Source: Bugula neritina
Taxonomy: Eukaryota; Bryozoa; Gymnolaemata; Cheilostomatida; Bugulidae
NCBI GenBank assembly: GCA_964035545.1
Contig: OZ037770.1
Coordinates: forward strand, 5,065,662 to 5,129,661
Length of the DNA: 64,000 nucleotides
Direction: 5' to 3'
The position numbers were made by a program, and so were the translations under genes. Of the stretch, positions 54,886 through 64,000 are shown piece after piece. Under the pieces are notes generated by a model. The model had not been told where the DNA came from, did not search any database, and was given only the letters and a program-made list of their open reading frames with translations. The first letter of the stretch is position 1. The number at the start of each line of letters is the position of its first letter.

Positions 54886-57800
54886 TGTTGTTTAGAGACA
54901 TAAAAAAACTGCCTATGCACAACATACTTTGCATCTGTTTAGTATCTTGTAATTAGACATAAAAAAATCAAAGCCAATTATAAGGCAAAAGACCATAATA
55001 CTGTACTATCATTGGATAGTTCTTCATCAATAAACAGGTAGTCGCCAGTGGTGGATATGAACCCCTCCTAGATGTTTCTCGTACTTCTTCCTCAAAAAAA
55101 ATTTTCATAAAGCCAAAAAGAAATAACAATAGACCTTTTTAGTTGACACTTTTTAATTTCTGACTGATATTTCACCTTATTTCCAATTATAATTAACTTT
55201 TAACCGGCACTTTTCTTTGTAGTAATTCCTACCCTTTAGACTGTGTACTTTGAAATGAGTCTGTTTTACTCGTTACATAAAGTATAGTTGCACTGGCTAC
55301 AGGTTGACACAAAAGCAAGCCTATCTTGATAAAATCATGCGCAAATGTAGAAACTACCGAGGAGTTTGTTCCTCATAAATAGAAATTGACAAATTATTTT
55401 TAATCCGTTTAAAAGCATCTGGTTAGGGAAGCATATGCCGTGTTCAATTTGTTATTCTAGCATTAACAATAACAGAATGCAATAATTATAAGTTTATGAA
55501 AGTAATTTGTTTTCTTTCTAATTACAAATATAATATTTTAGTATATATTGTAAATTTATAAGGCTTGCATTAGGAATAACGCAGCTAAAACATCATTTTC
55601 CTTAAAGTCTTAAAAATATATAAGTATAACATAATACACTATGCCAATAAACTTATTAAAGTACCAAGCAAGCTTAGCTAGTTTAAGAAAAATTACACTA
55701 GGTAAATTCCCATTATTTATAGAATGCTTGCTGATATTAGCTTTTGATGTAATTAAAGTAAATTATTATTTATCTTTCTAGCTAAGGATTTCTTGCCGTA
55801 AGTTTTGCTTTTATGCATGGAGAAATGTCGTAACAAACGAGTTAAATTTTTATAGCACATAAAAATGTAATCTATAAGTCGAAGATATTTAAACTTAGCC
55901 ATTAACTCATTTTAATTATAAATGTCTTGCAATGTAGCCTAAATCTAATACAATACAAAATATATACCAGTATATATAATATATTTTTACCATGCTGTTA
56001 ATTACAGTATTTGTAAAACAAATTTTATGCTCATTAATTAAATGCAACAAATATTTATAAAATACTAATAATGTTGAATAAATAAATTCAATAATTCCTT
56101 TTCTATTTAAATGGCTGCATAATTTCTTGCAAGGTTGTATAAAGGAGTTGTGGCCTACAACTTATTATGTGTTCAATTGCCACATATGTCTTAGGAAGAA
56201 GAAAACTCCCCAAAAATTCTTGGTTTGAAAATTCTAGTATAATTAAAATCACTTAATATATGTCTTTGAAATGCATTTTGCCACTCTGCAAAATTGCAGG
56301 AACAAATATTGCATGAAGTAATAAATGATTTATGAAGTAATTAACAAACCAATGTAAAAACTGTTGTTGTATATAGAACACAAAATATTGATTTTCTTCA
56401 ATTTCCACATCAAATCTATATATTCAATTATATCTAACCAATGCTAATAAACTAAACATGCATGCATACAAATATTTGCATCATATGCAAGTAATATATT
56501 AGCTAATTAGCAACTATAGCATTTTTTTCATTATCTTTATTGCTTGCATATGTCTAAGTATTATTAAAATAAGGTTTTTATTTGCAACTTTGCACCACAA
56601 ATTACATAAAATCTAAAAACTTGAGTTGTGACATGCATTAGGGCTACCTATACACAAATAGACCTTCATAAAACTCTCAATGATTTTATTCAACTCATGT
56701 ATGCAAAAGTTTTGCATTAAAACAATTCTTCTAAATCACTCTAGAGCAGGAAATTATTAAAAAACAGCTTCTCATATATAATTTTTCTCCAGATTAATTT
56801 TTTTTCCTGTATTTAAACTAACTTAGCAAGTGAAGATTGTGATATCACTCAGGTAATCACATATATATTATTCATAGCTGTAATACTTTAGCAATGAATA
56901 GATCATGTTTAATTTCCACTCTACCTAGCAGTTTTTCAGAATTATAGAGCTATGTATATCGTGAAATTGGAATAGCCTAATAGTTTTACATGTGTTTATA
57001 GCTAGACAAATTAACTTAAAAAGCTTACAATAATTAGATGATATTTGCATTCTTTTGAAGGTTATGGTGAAGCTACTGCAAAACTGGCCATTAGTTTAGC
57101 ATAATATGCAAAGCCACGCAAAAGCATGCCAAACAAGCAATGTTTATTTACCTTACCAGTGCAATTTTATCACCTTAAACACAAAAGCAAGTATAAAACA
57201 CACATCCATATTAGATTAACTGTCAAGTTAAAAAAAGACAACATATATTCATGAGCTGGTTCTGTTTGCACAAGTACAATTTAGACCAGCTTATTATTTA
57301 GATTGCCACAAAAATATGACGTAAAATATGTCTTTAATCATTATTTTGATATTCACTGGTTGAAGATATTTTTTATATCCTAATATGTAAATATTGTACA
57401 TCAATCTTAAAAATTAACTAGGTGAATAAGGAAAACTGCTAATTTTATGAAACTGTTATGTTAATAAAGACAATGGCTATCAACAAATCCCACCAGACCA
57501 CAAACTAATTGTAAATACTAAAGCAATTATATAGTGCTATGTGTTGATCTAGCCTAGTCAATACACCACAAATATGTATTATGACATACCACATTTTAAG
57601 TACTGGGTTACCATTTATTCTAATGGGTATTTGTTTAAACTGTTATATACAGCTTTTTGCACTACCAATATACAAGCCAGTTGTTATTCTGTCACTTTTT
57701 ATCTACATCTCTTTTTAATGCCAGTTACTTGTTAGCTTCAGTACAAACAGCTAAACATTCTACTCTACAGCCAATCTTACTGTTAACTCTTGTTTAACAA

Positions 57801-59916
57801 TATTACAAGAATCTAAAAATTTGAGTGTGTTTTAAGTATAATATTCTATCATTATAACTTTTAAATGAAACAATAATATGATAAATGCATTATAACTTTC
57901 TGAAAAGTTTGTTTGCAAAGTATATGTTTTTGGAAAATAGTTTTACAACATTTGCTAGGAGCATTATATTTATTCCTATCTAAAATAATTTTGTTTGAAC
58001 TGCTATGTTTGTAATCATGTAATCAGAAGTAAAGCATCAGTAAAATGAGTATAAGTAGAAGCTTGACAGCTACATTAGGCATTGCTACATAGTACATAAA
58101 TATATGGCCGTATTAAATACTTAGCTGCATTCACAGATAAATGCATGGCTTGGAATTACAATACCATGAATACATTATTTATTTAGCTGGGTAACTATAC
58201 AATTATGCCAAAGTGAAAAGCTTTTGGTTATTAATGCCTGAAATGTCTAACAATCTACTTGGGAGACCACCTTGTTGTTACAGAGTGAATGAGTTATTTG
58301 TTTGGCATTTGGATGATGGCACAAAGAAAGGCTATTTGGTTTGTTACTTGAGACTAGTAGCAAACTGCTACAGTCATAGCATCTTAGAAGATTTTGCATC
58401 ACTTGCTAGAATTGTACATTATTTTAATGTAGCTATTGAAATTAATATCGCACTGAAAACACAGTATTGCAAAATCTTAAGCTGTACATAATTATATTAT
58501 GCATCAAAAAGTACTTCTGCTATTCGACTATCCCAGGTTTATTTTAAACTAGCACTGCCAAAGTGCCTTGACTCTATTACAGTGTTTACTAGCTAATTTT
58601 GTTCTTCTCAATAGTGAAATAGATCTATTGCAAAAAATTAATGACTAGATATAACAATAATGATTTTTAGGCAAGACTTTCGCATCTATATTGCTCATCT
58701 GCTAGCTTGAAATACCCCTCTCCTTGGACTAATCTCAGGCTTTTCATTGTTGTTTAAACAGTTTTTAAACTCCTATTTCAATAAATCATTACCAACACTG
58801 CCTGCATGTATTAATATTCATTAGTGCCATCAATGCACTGTGGAGACAGCACCTGATGTTCTGTATATTACATTATAGTACAGAGATACTAAATCCAAAA
58901 CATCTAAAATAATTGATGCTTCTACCAGATTTTTAGCACACCTATAATATGTATTCCTGTAGTAAATATTAATAAGATGTTTTAACTGATAGTTTGATAC
59001 TATAACTACAACTTGAAACTCTTTAACCAGCACATTGGTTAGTAATATTGCTTCTTGATATTTAATTGCTGGTTCACAAACTATCAATAATAGGGATGCA
59101 TATCAAAACTTGACTGCATTCATAATATGATTTTAATGCTAGGTAATGACTAAGCATGTCTGGCTGATATGAGGTGACTATTTTGTACACTGTTTAACAA
59201 CATCAGCTTTTTGGGTTCATTTAAAGCATCTGCAAATCTGTATTATACATAATTACTGTTAGGGCCAATTAATTAAATTGTTAACCCTGAAATGCTTTTT
59301 ACACTGTAATACTAAGTAGTAAAAGATATGTATATATATATAAACTGATTGTAATTTATACATAACATTGTACATTTACAAAAAATCACAAAATACATAA
59401 TTTATTAGCTAAATTTCAAGGCGTTTTGTAGGTAGTGGGTTAATGTCAATAAAGTAGAATCCGGGAAGTTGAGTAGCTTTATTCAAGAGGAAGGCTCTCC
59501 AACAGTTCTACCAAAGCCTAAATAACATGTATAAAATAAAGGTTATATGCACAATTTTTTTTCCAAAACAGCCTGCAACTGTTTTGCTATTGCATATGCC
59601 CTATGCCATTCATCAAGTAGAACAATTTTAACCAGGATATCTAGAAAAGTTGACACAAGGGCTTTATAAACTATGTAACAGTAAAACTGTGAGTAGAAAT
59701 TAATTGACACTAATGAATAATGCTTTAGGTGCTGGCAACAACCATAAAAGAAAAGTTATATAACAAACAAATAGAAAAAGCACTAAACAAATCAACAGCA
59801 TTATATACAATTGGGGCACATACATGAAAACAGCAGCTAGTGTCATTTTCTTAAGACAGCACTATTTTAGGTATAAATTTAAGAAGTATTAGAAAATGCA
59901 GAAATTTACTGCAATT
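54886..59916. other. Gene-poor AT-rich region
   Basis: No exon, RNA gene or sizeable repeat is supported. Near 55040-55065 a reverse-strand GGGTTCATATCC looks like an isolated SINE B box. An ORF at 58213-58491 (92 codons) has no recognisable motif and no splice context that I can support. Confidence 0.6.
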
Positions 59917-60311
59917 GGTTCATTTTATTTAAGTTAGTACATACTGAAGATCTCAAGTTTTTGCTAATGAACATGAGTTTTGGCCCGAAACTAAAAAAAT
60001 ACCAATAAATACACCTAAATAATCAAGGCTCTTTTTAATTTTCTTTGATTTCCTATGCTTTTTTTCTAATTACAGCAACTTCTGACTGGGGATCGCCACG
60101 GTTAGTTTGTAACAGTAGGCAATCCAAATGAAATAAATAAATAGGAAAAAACATGAGAAATCATGCAAAATTAAGAAGAACCTTGATTATTTAGGTGTAT
60201 TTCTTGATGTCTCACTAATTTTAAGCAAAAAGCATTGTTCATTAGCAGCTAAAATGTAAAAATGGCTAAAAACTGCAGATTTCCAGTGTGTACTAAATTA
60301 AATAAAAGGAC
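59917..60311. mobile_element. MITE related to the one at 45750
   Basis: Ends GGTTCATTTTATTTAAGTTA and TAAATTAAATAAAAGGAC are degraded versions of the 45750 TIR. Inner words CACCTAAATAATCAA, AATTAAGAAGAACCTTGAT and TTCATTAGCAGCTAAAATG are shared in the same order. The central palindrome is eroded. Confidence 0.75.
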
Positions 60312-62430
60312 TCAATCACCTTTGCAACATAATTCAATAATTGCATGGTCAAGCAGAATAAACTACAATTAACAGCAACAACAGTGTAATAGTTGCGTAG
60401 AAAAGTTGTACTGCAAAAAACTAAAAGAATGCAAAATCTATAAATGTGTGCTACCAAGTAAATGCTGAACAGACATCATGAAATAGTGTACGAAATACAA
60501 ACTATTAAACTTACCTGTTGATCTAATGCAGCCAAAACCTTAAGCTTAGAGTAGTGGAATGGTGCTGTTCGATGTTGATATGCTACAAGTAGCTAAGATG
60601 ACTCAAATTCTTGCCTTTAGGAGTAAGAGGCCTCAGCTCAGTTTCAACAAAACTTCCAATAATCTCAACGGATGCGCTCAATTAGGAGCCACAACAAAGC
60701 ACACCCATGTCATTTTAGTAAACTCTAAAAAATGAACGGAAATAAAACTGTTAGAGAGTAAACAGAGAAACATATAGTGATGGGGGAAAAACCTGTCAGC
60801 AAAGGTTAGATACACTCATAGCCATAACACGAAGAAAAAGATAATGAATAACAACCTATTCAAGATGACACAAGAAACCAAACAAATTTCTTTGACTAAA
60901 AAATATAATTAAATACTATATTACTTGGCAAAAAATATTTGTTTTGAACAACGTATTATTGGGAAGAATTGCCAGTGTTTTAAATTTTGAGATTAAAATT
61001 TCTGCCTTATAGCGGAAATAGAGAGGCAATCAATAGTGTACAAAACATGTTTTCAGTCATTGGCTTTTGACTAAATTGACAAAGTTAAAGAAAGCTTCCA
61101 TATCATTATTTATTTTGTTCTCAAGTGTGTGGTTACAGTTTCATGAGTCAGAAATATAATTATTTGAGATATGAAATCAAATGTAGTCAAAAGAGTGTCA
61201 TACAATTTAAAATGTAGTAATAGAGCTTTGACAATAATTTCTTCTGCTAAGTAAAACAGGTACTATTATGTGCTACTTATCTTTTAGAGATGAACATCAA
61301 GGATGTTGAAAACAAAATAGTTGTAAATTACAGCAAATACCTTTCTACTTACCTAACCAGAGAAAATAAGTTTTCAACCTTGCATGCACTCAGCTGGTTT
61401 TCAATGTTTGGATCAGTGACATCTTTATAACTGATAGCAGCATTATGTGATAGCTTTAGGAATTGTTACCTTAAATCTAAATTATATAGAACAAGAAGTG
61501 CAAAAATATGGCATTAGTACTCATTGCACAATACACACTTGCTAGAGTAGCTAATCTAGCATCACATTAATTTAAGAAAGACAAAATTTTATTACTGTTC
61601 ACAAATGATGAATATTAAAATTTTAATAATTAGACAAATTAACAATGATATTGATGTTACTTCAAACATTACTAATGGTAAACACCAAAATACTAATAGG
61701 AATAGTCATGTTAACATCAATTAGAAAAGTAAAGATAATATGAAAATGAGACAGTTTATAGGTCTAACTCTTATAGTTGACAAGCAATTACAGGGCAGTC
61801 ATATTGATGTAGGCTACCCTCAAAATGTAGCACTTTAAAAATATTAAAAAGACAGCACATATAAGAACATAATCTTAAAAATAGGCATATGTGACACCTA
61901 TATTTTGATTAACAAAGAAATCTTCTTTACTTTATTAATCTAGCTCATATAATGGTATTCTGTCTTAGTATGTTATTTTAATACTTGAAATCTAATCAGC
62001 TACAGAAAAGTACTTCAATTCAAAGGCCTTCATAATTATTCTTTAGTTTGCTATTTAAATAGACAGTAAGGTTGATGAATAAAATAAAAGTTAGTAAAGT
62101 AAAAACTAAATAAATTGAGAATAATATCTCCACTCTAAGGTTATAATCCTTATAAATTAACATTTTAATACTCCTGTTATCCTTAGGTATAGTTGTTAGC
62201 AATTTAACTATGAGCTCAAAGCCAAATGTCAGTATCAGCATCCCCATTACATTGACTAAGACTGACTTTATAACCCTCAAGCTGTGGCACTCAATTTCTA
62301 TAAGTAGTAACTAATAACAAATATAAAATTATTTATTTGCTACTGATAGTGATAATAATAACAATTAAAAATAATAATATGATCCATTAAAATAGAACTA
62401 ATAAAGCCAACGACGTTAATGGTATGTCTA
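60312..62430. other. Non-coding AT-rich spacer
   Basis: No coding or repeat feature supported. A reverse ORF at 62280-62020 (86 codons, hydrophobic) has no recognisable motif and strongly AT-biased codons, so it is not called. Confidence 0.5.
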
Positions 62431-62439
62431 ACTAAACAT

Positions 62440-64000
62440 GGCATGTCTCATCTGGCAGTGGGTATGTGGAGGGCCAGGCAACCTACGGCCGTAAACCCGT
62501 TAATGGCACAACTAAAAGAAGATACTCAAGAGAAGACAACAAAGTTGTCATGAAATGCTACTTCAAAAGTACACCCAAATTGAGAGGTTATAGAAAAACA
62601 ATGTATGAGCTCTGTAGACCCGGATCAAAGAATTATTTAAAAAGAATGTGCAAACGCTGGAAAACAGAGGAGAGTTTAACATCAGCGAATAGAGACTAGC
62701 GGATTAAGCAAGAACTATGAAGAAACACAAGCATTTTATGGAAGAAGAACTCCATAAGATTGAAGAAGGAACCTTGCAAGAACTAGGCACATCAATTGGT
62801 GAAAAAGATAATGAAGAGCTAAATTTGCAAATAGAGGATGTTATAGTACATGAGATAGCATATAAATCAGCCATGAGAATTTTAAGAGTACCTAGTTCAG
62901 AGGTAGAAAAAGTGTTAGTAGAAAAATTATAAATGAGCATAACAAACTATCTAATGATCGACCAACACTAAGAGCCCTTAGGCACATCGAGAGGGTCAAA
63001 TTACTACAGGCAGTAAAACAGATTAATGATGTGCTAAACTGTGTTGAGATTATTAATACCATTGAGCTTAATAACACCACCATGGCTTGTGCGAAAAATA
63101 GTAACAGAACAAGTGTGTAACAAAAAGGAAAAAGAAAAACTGACAATGTACAAGTATGGAAAATACGACTGCAGAAGAAATAAAAAGAAATTAGATCAGA
63201 CTTAAGTAAAATAGCAGAGTGAAAAAGTAGAGCTTACAATGATTCATTGAGAAGAATGGTTGAAGAAAAATATAGGATAAAGAACAAAGAGTGTGGTGTA
63301 GTGATTGAAAAACTGAAGCAAAACCTGAGAGCTGTAAGCCAGAAGATAAACAGATATACAGAATGAGTTGATCAATATAATCAGAACACAATGTTTACAA
63401 TGATAAGCGCTTTTATCAAGAATTACGAGGAAATGAATACGTACATCTAAAGAGGCACCTGACAAGGAAATCAAAAGCATTCTGATAAAATATATGGGGT
63501 CAGCCAACTAAAAATAATACCAATGCAGAATGACTAAATAAAGTTAGCAACAAATTGGAGCATATGTAAAGACAAGGAAATTAGATCTTAGAAACGATGC
63601 AAACAACTGGAATAGCAATTAATGTCATAAGGTTGATAAGAAAAAGCATGAAACCTGGAAAACACAACTGAAATACCTGGAAGAAAAGATAGGAGAAATA
63701 AAGATCAAACTAAGAATTTTCCAAGGAGACTCTTTATCTCTATCCCTTTTCTCCAACTACTGATTCGCATGACAGAAGCGGCTTAATGACGCAAATTTCG
63801 ACGAGACAGAAAACAAACCATCTCCTATATGTGGATGACCTGAAGGTAAATAGGAAATCAAAATGGGAACTGGAAGCTTTGGTAAACACTGCCGGGATCT
63901 TCACAAGGAATATAGAAATGAAATTTGGATTAAAAAATGTGCCACACTGGTTATGAGAAAGGGAAAGAAAATTAAGGACACAGGAATCAGTTTGCCTGAT
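62440..64000 (+). mobile_element. Decayed non-LTR retrotransposon running off the window
   Basis: An N-terminal ORF piece at 62466-62699 reads KRRYSREDNKVVMKCYFKS, then LRGYRKTMYELCRPGS, a Myb-like/ORF start seen in several invertebrate LINEs. 62717-62940 is a Glu/Lys-rich continuation. After many stops and an apparent internal deletion, RT appears near 63720 onward: FQGDSLSLSLF, HLLYVDDLKV (catalytic DD) and NIEMKFGL then GISLPD. Clade uncertain. Continues past 64000. Confidence 0.78.

Noticed and set aside
58213-58491. 92-codon ORF in the gene-poor region
   Set aside because: No recognisable motif, no splice context and no homologous copy in the window; compatible with chance.
62020-62280. 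Hydrophobic 86-codon reverse ORF
   Set aside because: AT-biased codons in AT-rich DNA readily give hydrophobic chance ORFs; no family motif.

Overview
This is eukaryotic, almost certainly metazoan, nuclear DNA from an AT-rich invertebrate genome. Genes are split by GT-AG introns of a few hundred bases. Non-coding DNA is packed with microsatellites, MITEs and tRNA-derived SINE fragments. LINE, Penelope-like and Ty3/gypsy retroelements of animal type are present. I cannot name the species; a marine invertebrate such as a sponge, cnidarian or mollusc would fit.

Layout. (1) 1-15237: a nine-exon proline dehydrogenase-family gene on the minus strand. One intron holds a Ty3/gypsy element (GypA, 2891-10384), which itself holds a ~2.4 kb TIR transposon. 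(2) 15.3-26.4 kb: mostly non-coding, with a gypsy pol fragment, a foldback MITE, a 1.1 kb tandem duplication, and a Penelope-like element carrying a hammerhead-ribozyme-like motif and flanked by (TA)n. (3) 26.46-32.26 kb: a second, decayed gypsy element (GypB). (4) 32952-49531, plus strand: a gene whose exons join in one frame over 17 exons to give 1486 codons: N-terminal domain, 16 leucine-rich repeats on eight equal exons, Roc GTPase, COR, acidic linker, and a complete caspase p20/p10 domain. A third gypsy copy (GypC, antisense) lies in the LRR-to-Roc intron. (5) 50.3-54.9 kb: half a LINE, then a partial duplicate of the region-1 gene (last five exons). (6) 54.9-64 kb: AT-rich and gene-poor, ending in a decayed LINE that runs off the window.

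The most interesting item is the LRR-Roc-COR-caspase gene. By architecture it couples a repeat sensor, a GTPase switch and a death protease in one chain, so an NLR- or PIDD-like immune or cell-death role is a reasonable inference. Its LRR exons, all in phase 2-2, were amplified with their introns in at least two rounds. A second unusual item is an accessory third ORF downstream of pol, with paired zinc-finger motifs, shared by all three gypsy elements.

The two proline dehydrogenase copies act as a natural before/after pair. The downstream copy preserves the empty site of GypA, which fixes a 4-bp target duplication and shows that the duplication came first. All coordinates and translations were read by eye. 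Exon edges rest on splice consensus plus phase bookkeeping, not on transcripts.
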